Shown here: piece by piece, positions 11,023 through 20,867 of the stretch
Layout of the letters: every line of letters begins with the position of its first letter
Position numbering within the stretch: the stretch's first letter is position 1
Assembly: GCF_030445035.2 (NCBI RefSeq)
Contig: NC_080680.1
Location: 45,955,212 to 46,019,211, forward strand
DNA length: 64,000 nucleotides
Direction: 5' to 3'
Source of the DNA: Dasypus novemcinctus
Taxonomy: Eukaryota > Chordata > Mammalia > Cingulata > Dasypodidae
Program-made: the position numbers and the translations under genes
The notes under the pieces: generated by a model
What the model saw: the letters and a program-made list of their open reading frames with translations, nothing else
Databases searched by the model: none
What the model was told of the DNA's origin: nothing

Positions 11023-11840
11023 CTCTGGTTATTTTTTAGCTATGTATATTTCAAAAGCTATGAAAGCTTCAGTTTCCACCCCTAAAGTGTCATCCTTTTT
11101 CACTTATCCTGTATGGGGGCAATTGTTAGATTGTCAAGTTCTTTGATGCTCTAACAAGGAAAGTTCTGTAAAGAGCTCAGATTTTTCTCTACCCATTATG
11201 ATGGAACCCCAGTAGCATCCTGACATCACCACCCAGACCTAGCATGACCGTAGGTGGGCGAGGGAACTCCATGTTCACTGAGTATTGTATCAAGTAAGTA
11301 ACTTCTTCCCCTGTCCATTTTAACCAGTACTTAAAATGCCCCCAAAGAACATACTATTTCATTCTTTAAATTAACTGAGGCCCTATGAAACTTAATCCAA
11401 CAGAAAACTTGATTTCACTAAATGAGGTTCTGATGACCCAGAGATGGGTTAAACCCAGCCAGATTACAGAATTCCACGCTGCCCAATTTAGCAGCATTTG
11501 CCTTTACAGACCTGTGGCCAGCTGATCCTTATTTGCAGACTTAGCAGACTTGGTCAAGTCAATGAAACCCAGAACATGCGGTACTTTAACGAGAAACACT
11601 AAAAGTCTCATGTAGGTTTTCTCAGAACCAATTGGAATGTGAAGTTGGCAAAAAGCAAGATGACCCCAGTCACAAAGCCATGTGAGAGAAATGCAAAAGG
11701 GTCAAAAGACTTGAATGTCCACAATTACAAGCACCAGATCAGCACCGGGCAGGGCAGTGTAGAAGGGCAGGGCAGATTTTAGATTAGATAATCCTGAGTT
11801 TGCAAGATTTCTGGTAAAAGGAAGAATCAGCCAAATATGT
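11023..11840. other. Intergenic, nothing recognised
   Basis: Unique-looking sequence with no open frame of note, no repeat I recognise and no RNA gene. Confidence 0.4.
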
Positions 11841-11857
11841 ACAGCCCAGCACCTTGG

Positions 11858-12060
11858 AGACAGTGTGGCTCAGTGCATATGTGCCCAGTTTCAGGAATTA
11901 GATTTCAAGTCCCAGCTCTACCACTTACCACCCATGTGATACTGAGCAAGTTGCTGCCCTTTGCTGAAACTCTTCTGAACTTCTGTTGTCTCATTAGTGA
12001 TACTGGGGTGCTCCATCATAGATTGCTTTAAGGGTTAAATAAGATAATGCGTGTAAAATG
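11858..12060 (+). mobile_element. MIR SINE remnant
   Basis: CAAGTCCCAGCTCTACCACTTA, TGAGCAAGTTGCT and GGGTTAAATAAGATAATGC come in MIR order on the plus strand. The 64-codon frame across it is chance. Confidence 0.75.
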
Positions 12061-12208
12061 ACGATTTTATGTCAATTTTATCCTGAATATCAGGAATACC
12101 TGCTCATTCCCTATTCCTTCAAGAGCCTTCTCTGCTTAGTGTAAGTTTATGTTTTCTGAAGGACCCTCTCTTCTATCCAGGTTCTGGTTACCTGAATATG
12201 GCTCAACC

Positions 12209-12485
12209 TGGCTGACCCAGTGGTTGGGGGGAACTTGGTGATGGCCTAGTGGTCAAGCTTGTTTCTCCTGGGGGTGCTTTTCTTAGGATATTTGGGCTGT
12301 CCTCTAAGAAGCACCATCTTAGGCCTATGGAAGGTGAGTGACGTGTGGATCTTCCTTTTTGTGTGGCTGTGGATGCTTTTCAGTACTGCCTTCTGGGTTT
12401 TCAAAGCCTTTGCTTTGGCTTCGGTTTTAGGAGAGGCAGGGGCTTCCTTCTTTGCTTTTGGAGCCATCTGTGTGAAAAAGGTATT
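12209..12485 (-). pseudogene. RPL23A: RPL23A retropseudogene, 3'-truncated
   Basis: RPL23A encodes ribosomal protein uL23 of the large subunit. The minus strand starts with ATG at 12467 and reads [20 protein letters not shown], the unmistakable uL23 N-terminus, and runs intronless to RRNKLDH. A TAG at 12246-12248 stands where the next residue, tyrosine, should be. Match to the coding sequence continues to about 12209 and then stops, so only about 85 of 156 codons remain. Some upstream bases match the normal 5' UTR. No poly(A) tail follows because the 3' half is missing. A nonfunctional LINE-1-made copy. Confidence 0.9.
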
Positions 12486-12529
12486 AATTAGATATTATAT
12501 TGAAAAGTAACACATGGTAAAGGAAAAAG

Positions 12530-13744
12530 TCAGACAGTTCAAAAGGGTATAAAATGAAAAAATTTCCCTTTGCTACCCCTCTTCCTAAGTCCTTCTCCCT
12601 ACATCATACTCTTCAGAGGTAGCCACTCTTAATTCCTTGTACATGCTCCCATTATGTATTTCACACACACAATACTCATATCTGCACATATTTCTAATAT
12701 ATATGTATTTTATATAGGTCCTAGCTTTGCACAGCAGTGCTACACTGTAAAAATGATTGTGCAAGCTGAAACTATGCCACATAATTTTAATAATCAATGG
12801 GGGAAAATAACAATTGTTCTATTACCTTTAAAATTTTTTGTCAAAATATTTAAATCTCTGTTGGGGAAAATGAAAAATCTAGGAAAACTATTTATTTGCT
12901 GCACTATAAATTAAAACATTAGTGAGAATTAAAGTGTCTTATTTGTAAAAAGAAAAAACAACAAAACTTTTCAAGAGGAATTTGAGCTGTGCTTACTCTT
13001 CTTTCCAGCTTATAATTTAATGAGCTGGAGTATCTTTTCTATGCCCTCAAAATTTGTCATGCTCCTTTCTAAATTTGGAATAGCTTCTAACATTCCATCC
13101 TTTACTCTTTCAGTGTCATGAAATATCTCCAAGAGTTCCCCTATGTGAAGGCATCACTTCCTCTGGGACATCTTCATCCTTTTTATCCCTACCACTTTCC
13201 TAATTTATGTCAAGCAGTTCCTCTGGCTGCTTATCTGGAGTCTCTCAAGTACAGCAGTACCAACATTACCAAGATCAGCAATTTCTTCTATAACTCCACT
13301 TGATTTGTCTATGATCTTGTGTTATCACTGTTCTTTTCTTTGTTGCATTCAAGTACCTCCTTCAATTTAAAAATGTTACATGGGTCTATCACTGGGAGAC
13401 AAAGAGGCAACACAACCTGCACACTGTGCTGTCTGTGCATGGGCTGAATGACAGACACTCAGTGACCAATTACAGACAGATTTTGAGAGAAGTGACATGA
13501 TTGATTACTGATCATGATATGCATCTGTGACCTGTGGATTGAAGAGCTAGCAGAGAAGTTTGTACTTTGTGTAATGACACATAGTTAATATTTATGGTAA
13601 CTTAAATTTGAACCATGTTATTGGGGATTCATATTATTTAACTAAACCTTGGTCATTGAAATTTGTTCATATTAGAACCACGTAAAGTGCCTGCCTGTGT
13701 GTTTGTGTGTGCGTATGTGTGTGTTTGGATAGCTGATATATAAT

Positions 13745-13781
<37 letters not shown>

Positions 13782-13825
13782 GATATATGCATTCATACAC
13801 TTTTTAAAACAAATAGCTCATACCA
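12530..13825 (-). mobile_element. Old LINE-1 remnant with unique DNA
   Basis: Bases 12580-12720 resemble the reverse strand of an old LINE-1 (L1ME-like) 3' region, and similar matter resumes at 14295-14640. In between are unique sequence, a GT-rich run at 13692-13725 and a GATA microsatellite. Confidence 0.4.
13745..13783. repeat. (GATA)n microsatellite
   Basis: About nine perfect GATA units in a row. A likely polymorphic marker, with no other role evident. Confidence 0.95.
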
Positions 13826-14294
13826 TGTGTGGTGAGTTGGAGCTATGTATTCCAAAAAACATGTTCTTAATCTCAATCCATTCCTGTGGGTGTGAACACT
13901 TTGTAAATAAGACTTTTTGATGAGGTTATTCCAGCTAAGGTGTGGCCCAACTGAATCAGGATGGGTCAAAATCATATACACGGGTCCTTCATTAACAGAG
14001 TGAAATTCAGATAGAGAGAACGTCACAGGGAGCAGCCAGAAACTGGAAGTTAATGGAACTGAGAAGCCAGGAGAGGCTGCCATGTACAATGCCACGTGAC
14101 AGAAAAGTTGGGCTCAAGGATTGCCAGCTGCCAGCACCAGAAATACAACAGTTTTGTGGCAGAAAGCATTACCTTATGATGCCTTGATTTTGGACTTCTC
14201 TTAGTCTCAAAACTGTGAACCAATAAATTCCCATTGTTTAAACCAACTCATTGTATGGTATTTACTTTAGCAGCTGGGAAACGGAATTACTATG
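13826..14294 (+). mobile_element. LTR-like element, ERVL/MaLR type
   Basis: It opens TGTGTGGTGAGTTGGAGC and has an AATAAA in CAATAAATTCCCATTGTTT near the end. CATACCA occurs on both sides (13819-13825 and 14295-14301). It is clearly the same family as 15204-15650, sharing AAACATGTTCTTAA, ATCCATTCCTGTGGGT and AATAAATTCCCATTGTTTAA. It was inserted into an older LINE-1 remnant. Confidence 0.65.
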
Positions 14295-14640
14295 CATACC
14301 ATGCTTCACCTTTTCACACTTAACATATCATGGCACTCTTTCCATATGACCATAAACTATTGTGCGAATGTACCAGTACTTAGCTAGCCATTCTTCTGTT
14401 GATGGACATATACATTGTTTTCTTGTTTTCTCATGGCAACCAAAGTTGCAATGAACATTCCTCTATATGCGACTTTGAGCTATTGTATAAATACATCTAC
14501 AAGATAAATATTGAAGTATAAGGAATATGCATTTTAAATGTTAATAAGTATTGTTGTCCTTAATATGTTACATGATGTTACATTCTCACCTGTATTATGT
14601 AAGAATTCCTATTTTGCCAGATATCATTAAACTTGGTAAT
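14295..14640 (-). mobile_element. Old LINE-1 (L1ME/HAL1-like) remnant
   Basis: TTCTGTTGATGGACATATACATTG and GCAATGAACATTCC are decayed reverse-strand LINE-1 ORF2 tail words. No reading frame survives. Confidence 0.5.
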
Positions 14641-14764
14641 CATTGCATAACTGATAACATGCTCAGGTCAATTTACATGTGATTTCAGAGTGAGTTTTAT
14701 GAGCTTCCTCCTTTTTTCCAAACTAAGTTGTCACTGTTTTTTTTTTTTTTAAAGTATTTTGTGA

Positions 14765-15130
14765 TATGGATTGATTAGAATCTGTTGGAGTGGGAGATGG
14801 GTTGATTCTTTTGTGGACCCCAGAAAATTATGTTCTTAAGCTAAGCCATTCCTGTGCATGTAAACCTTTTGCATGTAGAGCCTTTTGATTAGATTCTGTT
14901 AAGGGATCTTTTGATTAGGTCTGTTTTTATTAGATTGCTTTCATTAAGTACCTTTATTTTATTTATTTATTTATTTATTTTTTAAACAGAAAAATTTTAT
15001 TCCTTTGCATTGCTGGGGCAGTTTTAGACTTGGGAGACAGGTTGATTAAATTTTAACATGAAGTTGCCAAGCCAAATTGTGTGCTCTTTTTTATTTTTTT
15101 TGAATTTCCATATTAATTTTATTTTTTATG
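14765..15130 (+). mobile_element. LTR fragment, same family as 13826
   Basis: GACCCCAGAAAATTATGTTCTTAAG, CCATTCCTGTGCATGTAAACC and repeated CTTTTGATTAG match the first half of the LTR family. A (TTTA)n run near 14951-14980 interrupts it. The remainder to 15130 is AT-rich with nothing recognised. Confidence 0.5.
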
Positions 15131-15203
15131 TCTTTTTTTTTCAAATTCTACTCAATTTATTCATTTTTTAAAAAAATATTACATTCAAAAAATATGAGGT
15201 CCC
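15131..15203 (-). mobile_element. LINE-1 3' tip
   Basis: Reverse strand of the last 70 bases of the LINE-1 3' UTR: CAAATTCTACTCAATTTATTC through AATATGAGGTCCC. It is the same tip as in the copy at 7958-8414. Confidence 0.75.
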
Positions 15204-15650
15204 TGTGGTGCTATGAAGCTGTGTGTACTCCAGAAAAACATGTTCTTAAATAGAATCCATTCCTGTGGGTAAAACCCATTGTAAGTAGGATCTTTTGATG
15301 AGGCTACTTCACTTAAGGTGTGACCCATCTCATTCAGAATGAGATTTAATCCTATTACTGGAGTTCTTTGTACATGAAATGAATACACACAGAGAGAAAG
15401 CCATGGAAGCAAGAAACTGAAATCAATGAAACCCAGGAGAGAAGGAAGAAACTAGCAGATGTCACCATATGCCTTACCACGTGGCAAAGGAGCCAAGGAT
15501 CAATTGCAGCTGGTTTTTGGGAAGAAGGATAGGTTTGGTAATGCCTTAATTTGGACAATTTCTTGGTCTCTTAACTGTAAGCAAATAAATTCCCATTGTT
15601 TAAGCTGAAACCACTTCATGGCATTGTTTTGAGCAGCCTAGGAAGCAAAA
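15204..15650 (+). mobile_element. LTR-like element, ERVL/MaLR type
   Basis: A second, fuller copy of the family at 13826. It opens TGTGGTGCTATGAAGC, ends with CAGCCTAGGAAGCAAAACA and has AATAAA in GCAAATAAATTCCC. It abuts the LINE-1 tip on its left. Confidence 0.65.
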
Positions 15651-15925
15651 CACATGAAAAAACATCTAGTATTCCTGGAGCATGCCTATTAAATGCAGTA
15701 ACACCCCCAGTTCTTGCTATAACCAAAAACACATTATCTGCAAAGCCTCTAGGGGATAGACTACCCAGTTGGGAACCACTGGACTAGACATCTCAATTTT
15801 CTAATCATGACTACGTCTATTAATAGTCACTCAAGAGCCACCCTGAACAAATGACTAGATCTGGCCAAGATGGCCTTAAAAGAAGCCACTGAGAACCTCG
15901 ATCTGTGCTAGGTAATATCAAGGCA
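15651..15925. other. Intergenic, nothing recognised
   Basis: A short unique stretch between the LTR-like element and the 3' end of the long LINE-1. Confidence 0.4.
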
Positions 15926-16201
15926 ATTTTTTAAAAATCAATTATATTGGTCATGTTAATAAAGCATACAATTCATCCAAAGTTTACAATCAATGTTTTG
16001 GTATAATCACATAGTTGTGCATTTATCATTTCAATCATTATAAAAGCATTTTCATTATTTCAATAATAATAATAATAAACAATAAAAAGACAAATGAACA
16101 AGAAAATTCTTCACCTCTCAATCTCTTTGTTTCCCTGATGTACATAGGTGCTATTTCTAGCTATTGCACAATTATTTATTTCATTTTTGTTTGTTTGTTT
16201 A

Positions 16202-16621
16202 TTTTTAAGATTTATTTTATTTCTCTCTGCTTTCCCCCTCTTTCCTCCCCCCATTGTCTGCTCTCTGCATCCATTTGCTGTGTGTTCTTCTGCATCCACT
16301 TGCATTATCCGGCAGCACTGAGAAACTGTGTCTCTTTTTTTGTTGTTGCATCATCTTGCTGTGTCAGTTCTCCATATGGCGGCACCACTCCTGGGCAGGC
16401 TGCTCTTTTGTCACGTGGGGTGGCTCTCCTTGTGGAGCACACTCCTTGTGCATGGGGCACCCCTACATGAGGGTGCCCCTGCATGGCACAGCACTCCTTG
16501 TGCACGGCAGCACTGCACATGAGCCAGCTCACCACATGGGCCAGGAGGCCCTGGAGATCGAACCCTGGACCTCCTATATGGTAGGCGGACATTTCTACCA
16601 GTTGAGTCACGTCCACTTCCC
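16202..16621 (-). mobile_element. DAS SINE inserted in LINE-1 3' UTR
   Basis: A full-length monomeric copy. On the minus strand the head starts at 16621 (GGGAAGTGGACGTGACTC) and has a B box GGTTCGATCTCC. The A tail is the T-rich left end. The body has a GCATGGGGCACCCC / GAGGGTGCCCCTGCATGG inverted pair. The LINE-1 sequence continues on both sides, as shown by comparison with the uninterrupted copy at 39730-39780. Confidence 0.9.
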
Positions 16622-16694
16622 TTATTTATTTACTTTTAAGCAGTTTTATTACAATATATTCACATACCATAAATCTATCCAAAGTGTATTATCA

Positions 16695-17122
16695 GGGAAG
16701 CGGACTTGGCCCAGTGGATAGGGCGTCTCTCTACTACATGGGAGGTCCAAGGTTCAAACCCTAGGACTCCTTGACCCGTGTGGAGCTGGCCCACGCACAG
16801 TGTTGATGCATGCAAGGAGTGCCATGCCATGCAGGGGTGTCCTCCGCATAGGGGAGTTCCATGCACAAGGAGTGCGCCCCATAAGGAGAGCCGCCCAGCG
16901 CAAAAGAAAGTTCAGCATGCCCAGGAATGGCACTGCACACACAGAGAGCTGACACAACAACATGACACAACAACAAGAAACGCAGATTCCTGTGCTGCTG
17001 ACAACAACAGAAGCGGACAAAAAGAACAACACACAGCAAATGGACACAGAGAACAGACAACTGGGGCGGGGTGGGGGGGAAGGGGAGAGAAATAAATAAA
17101 AATAAAATCTTAAAAAAAAAAA
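16695..17122 (+). mobile_element. DAS SINE inserted in LINE-1
   Basis: A full-length monomeric copy starting GGGAAGCGGACTTGGCCCAG. A-box-like TGGCCCAGTGG and B box GGTTCAAACC (16751-16760) mark its tRNA origin. It ends AAATAAAATCTT plus an A run. Orientation is opposite to its neighbour at 16202, only 73 bases away. Confidence 0.92.
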
Positions 17123-17923
17123 TCTATGATCAATGGCTTTTAGTATAATCACAATGTTATGCATTCATCACTACAAAAAATTTTAGATCCGTTTCATTAC
17201 TCCAAAAAAGAAAAACTTCACAACTTTTAGCATGCCATCCATAGCCCTACATAATCACTAATCTAATCTCATCTTTATAAACTGATTTCTACTTACATTT
17301 TATATGAACTGAATCATACAATATATTATACAATATATTTAGTTCACAGTAGTGTAATCATAAAGTATTTGTCCTTTTGTGTCTGGTTTATTTCACTCAG
17401 CATAATGTCCTCCAGGTCCATTCATATATGCTCTATCACTCATTTCTTCTTACAGTCACATAATATTCCATCATATGAATACACCACAGAGTTTTTATCT
17501 ATTCATTGGTTGATGGACACCTGGGCTGTTTCCAACTTTTGGCAATCATTAATAACACCGCTCTGAACATCAGTGTGCAGATGACTTGTGTCACTGCTCT
17601 CGATTCTTCCAGGTATATATCCAGTAGTGGTATTGCCAGGTCACATGGCAAATCTATATTCAACTTCTATAGGAATTGCCAAACAGCCTTCCACAGTGGC
17701 TGTACATTCTACATTCCCACTAACAGGAATTAAGTGTTCCTATCTCTCCACACCCTCTGTCATTGTAGTTCTCTGTCTTTTTAACAGTGGCCATTCTGAT
17801 AGGTTTGAAGTGATATCTCATTTATTAATAGATTTGACTTTCATTTCCCTAATCATTACTGATGTTGAATATTTTTCACATCTTTTTTTTTTTGCCATTT
17901 GTATTTCTTCTTTGGACAAATGT
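17123..17923 (-). pseudogene. LINE-1 ORF2 C-terminal part
   Basis: Minus-strand sequence for the ORF2 tail. The plus strand reads GTTGATGGACACCTGGGCTG, the reverse of a conserved LINE-1 stretch, and TCTGGTTTATTTCACTCAGC. Frames are broken by many stops, so no protein is expected. Confidence 0.8.
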
Positions 17924-18434
17924 TGCATTAGTCAGCTAAAGGGGTGCTGATACAAAATACCAGGAATTGATTGGGTTTTATAAAGGGTATTTATTTGGGG
18001 TAGGAGTTTACAGACACTAGGCCATAAAGCATGAGTTACTTCCCTCACTAAAATCTATTTTTACATGTTGAAGTAAAATGGCTGCTGATGTCTGCGAGGG
18101 TTCAGGCTTCCTGGGTTCCTCTGGGCTCAACTCCTCTGTTGTCTCCATAAGGTCAGCTGTAGACTATCAGGGGAACGGCTCTTTGGGACTCCAGCTTCAG
18201 TACAAACTCCAACATCAAAACTCCAATATCGAAAGCCCCCAACTCTGTCCTTTGTCATGCCTTTTATCTGTGAGTCCCCACCCACCAAGAGGTGGATACT
18301 CAACACCCTACTGATTACTTAATCAAGTAACCTCTGAATTCAATATACTCTCATATACCCAGAGGAAAAGACCAGTTTGCAAACATAATCCAATATTTCT
18401 TTTTGAAGTTCATCAATAATATCAAACAGCTACA
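17924..18434 (-). repeat. 3' LTR of ERVL-like element
   Basis: A 511-base LTR, with TGCATTAGTCAG at the left edge and GCTACA at 18434 on the plus strand. On the element's own strand it is the downstream LTR. A purine-rich run (AGAGGGTGGAG, complement of 18435-18445) sits directly before it, as expected of a polypurine tract. Confidence 0.85.
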
Positions 18435-18751
18435 CTCCACCCTCTGAATTTCAAAAAGATGTTACAATATTTTAAAAAAACAGTTTTTAGTTTTTAAATC
18501 AGTTACAATGCAAGCACTAAATCATATTGCAATCAATTTAAAGAAGTTTGCCCTGGGGCAAAGCCTTGTCTGCTATAGACCTCTGAAACTTACAAAACAA
18601 TTCATCTACTTCCAGTACACAAATGGACAGACAAAGGATAAACATTTTCATTACAATAAGGAGAAACTGGGAGGGAAATATGAGTCATGGTTTCTCTACA
18701 GTTCAGTAGACCTGCAGGGAATCCGCTATTTGATTTCAAAGTCTGGGAGTC

Positions 18752-19119
18752 CTTTTTTTTTTAAGATTTATTTTATCTATTTCTCTCCCCTTCCCCCACC
18801 CCCCAGCCCCGTTGTCTGCTCTCTTGCATCATTGGCTGTGTGTTCTTTTGTGTCCACTTGCATTCTCGGCAGCACCAGGAATCTGTGTCTCTTTTTGTTG
18901 CGTCATCTTGTTGCATCAGCTCTCTGTGTGTGCAGTGCCACTCCTGGATGGGCTGTGCTTTTTTGCACTGGGCAGCTCTCCTTGCAGGATGCACTCCTTG
19001 CATGTGACAGCACTGCATGTGGGCCAGCTCACCACTAAGGCCAGGAGGCCCTGGGTTCAAACCCTGAACCTCCTATATGGTAGGTGGATGCTCTATCAGT
19101 TGAGCCACATCTGCTTTCC
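18752..19119 (-). mobile_element. DAS SINE inside the ERVL-like element
   Basis: A monomeric copy with the head at 19119 on the minus strand, B box GGTTCAAACC and an A tail at the left. Perfect 9-base duplications CTGGGAGTC flank it (18743-18751 and 19120-19128). It is younger than the element it sits in. Confidence 0.92.
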
Positions 19120-19260
19120 CTGGGAGTCATTCTTAAGAAGATAGCTTCTTCTCCTTGGGGTCTTATGGGAAGCCACCCTTTCCATAGGCTTGCCCAATGG
19201 TCATTTTCTTAGTTCTACCCTCATCAAGCTTCTGGGTGCCAACCAAGCTCCAGACCGCTC

Positions 19261-19560
19261 CCTCTAAGAGTGTTGGGGTGATTGTCACACCTTATCCAAT
19301 CTTTGGGTTAGAGTTTTAACCCCCCGAAGATAGTGATGTGAAGACAACATACCCCCTAACCTTTGGCATACAGGTTCAACCCTCTCAGAGCAATGAGTTG
19401 ACAACCTTACCTTCCCTAACTTTTGGGGGACAGGTCTACCCCTCTCAGACCTGTGGGGTGCTGACCTTAACCTCCCTAATCCTTGGGAAATGTGCTCCAC
19501 CCTCTCCATACCCTGGGGCAGCAAAACTCTCCCAGAACATCTGGCAGGAACATCCACCCT
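19261..19560 (-). repeat. 60-bp tandem repeat in an open frame
   Basis: Four to five diverged 60-base units follow each other with exact spacing. On the plus strand CCTCTCAGA-type starts fall at 19261, 19381, 19441 and 19501, and CCTAAYCTTTGG words at 19355, 19415 and 19475. Because 60 is a multiple of three, the minus-strand frame 19584-19285 reads as 20-residue repeats of the form ERVEPVCQRLG with variable tails. It lies in the interior of the ERVL-like element. Function is unknown. Confidence 0.85.
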
Positions 19561-20189
19561 CTTCAACTGCTTGGGCAAACTCACCCTCTCTGTTCACATG
19601 GGTGGGGTTCCTCTCTTGGCCCAAGATGATGTCCTAATTCCAGATCTCAGCTTCCATGGTTTTCCTCTTAAAGCTGTTTCTCCTTCAATCTCTCCTTTCC
19701 ATGTCCTTTTTATTCCAGGCTGACGGTGGTTTTGTTCATACAGTTCTCTCAAACCTTGTTGGTTTAGCATGCAAGAAGCAAGGTCCAAGCCATCAGACAG
19801 TAAGACTTCCCACAAGTCTTTGTGAGATAACTGCATCTTCAATCCTGATTTACAAGTTCCAAGTTTAGTTAAGTCCTCCAATGGGGCACTTTCATTTGTG
19901 GGAGCTTGCTCTCCAAAGGCTTGGAATTTCCAGAATCAGTTTCTGTTTCCTTTGTGCCTAACAGTTCAGTCCTCAGTATATCTCTCTCATCTAGCAGCTT
20001 GCCAGAAGCTGCAAGCAGAAGCCAAGCCACATTCCCTGGATTTACTTTGGAAATTTCTTCAGCCAAATGTCCAGGCTTGCCATTTTCAAATTTTGCCTTC
20101 CATAAAACACCAGGAATTAATCTTGCTAAGTTCACTGCAACTTTAAAACACACATCACCTTTCCTCCAGATTCCAATAAGTTTCATCAT
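19285..20189 (-). pseudogene. Broken internal ORF region of ERVL-like element
   Basis: Three minus-strand frames follow each other with small overlap or gap: 20189-19869 (106 codons), 19881-19594 (95 codons) and 19584-19285 (99 codons, the 20-residue repeat). The first is rich in Lys, Glu and Leu. Position just downstream of the primer site suggests a gag-like origin, but I see no zinc knuckle or major homology region, so this is inference from location only. Frame changes separate the parts. Confidence 0.45.
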
Positions 20190-20355
20190 TTACTTCTAAA
20201 TCATCACAAAAAGCTTCTTTAACATCCATATTGCTATCAACAGTCTCTTCAAAGCACTGTAGATCTTTTCTTCCAGGCATCTCACAATGCCTCCAAGAAA
20301 TACCCCTTACCCATTTATAAAACTTTTCTAGCATTTTGGTAATTGCAAAAGCACT

Positions 20356-20373
20356 ACCCCACTCCTGGTACCA
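20356..20373 (-). other. Primer-binding site, tRNA-Leu-like
   Basis: On the minus strand, five bases after the upstream LTR, the DNA reads TGGTACCAGGAGTGGGGT. The complement of the 3' end of tRNA-Leu is TGGTGTCAGGAGTGGGAT, so three of 18 positions differ. A leucine primer is the hallmark of ERVL. Confidence 0.8.
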
Positions 20374-20378
20374 AATTC

Positions 20379-20862
20379 TGTATTAGTCAGCTAAAAGGGT
20401 GCTGGTGCAAAATGCCAGAAATTGGTTGGTTTTTGCAAAGGATATTTATTAGGGGTAGGAGCTTAGAGATACCAGGCCATAAAGCATTAGTTACTTCCCT
20501 CACCAAAGGCTATTTTCACATGTTGAAGCAAGATGACTGTGGCATCTGTGAGGGTTCTGGCTTCCTGGCTTCCTCTGGGCTCAGCTTCTCTGTTTTCTCC
20601 ACAAGATCAGCTGTAGACTATGAAGCTCTCTAAGCTTTGCCTCTCTCCCCAAGGTCAGCTGTAGACTATCAGGAGAATGGCTCTGTCTCTTTCCCTGGTG
20701 CTCCAGTGTCAGCATCAAACTTCACATCAAAACGCCAACATTAAAAACCCCCAACTCTGTCCTTTGCCATGACTTTTATCTGTGAGTCTCCACCTACCAA
20801 GGGGCAGGTACTCAATGCCCTACTGGTTACTTAATCAAGTAAAATAATATCAAGCTGCTACA
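20379..20862 (-). repeat. 5' LTR of ERVL-like element
   Basis: A 484-base LTR, TGTATTAGTCAG to GCTGCTACA on the plus strand. It is the upstream copy on the element's strand and carries a small insertion and a 3'-side deletion relative to its partner at 17924-18434. Confidence 0.85.
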
Positions 20863-20867
20863 ATGTC

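Larger units (their letters stand above)
17924..20862 (-). mobile_element. ERVL-like non-autonomous element
   Basis: LTRs at both ends (17924-18434 and 20379-20862) enclose about 1.9 kb read on the minus strand, of which 368 bases are a later SINE. A leucine-tRNA-like primer site follows the upstream LTR. ATGT (left 17920-17923, right 20863-20866, possibly AATGT) looks like the target duplication. The interior is too short for pol and no reverse transcriptase motif is seen; three short overlapping minus-strand frames lie at 20189-19285. It was inserted into the LINE-1 ORF2, whose text resumes on both sides (GGACAAATG / TCTATTCAAGTC). Confidence 0.85.

Noticed and set aside
16015-16721. Open frames of 150-155 codons, and similar ones at 36863-37358, 44385-44890 and 50067-50661
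   Set aside because: All run through DAS SINEs. The same Cys/Leu/Ser-rich peptides recur at each SINE, so they are SINE translations.
16695-16770. tRNA gene
   Set aside because: A- and B-box-like words belong to the tRNA-derived SINE head; no cloverleaf with proper anticodon arm was evident and an SINE body follows.
17924-18434. First read as a plus-strand LTR opening TGTATTAGTC as in THE1/MST families
   Set aside because: The primer site and purine tract both sit where a minus-strand element needs them, so the orientation was reversed.
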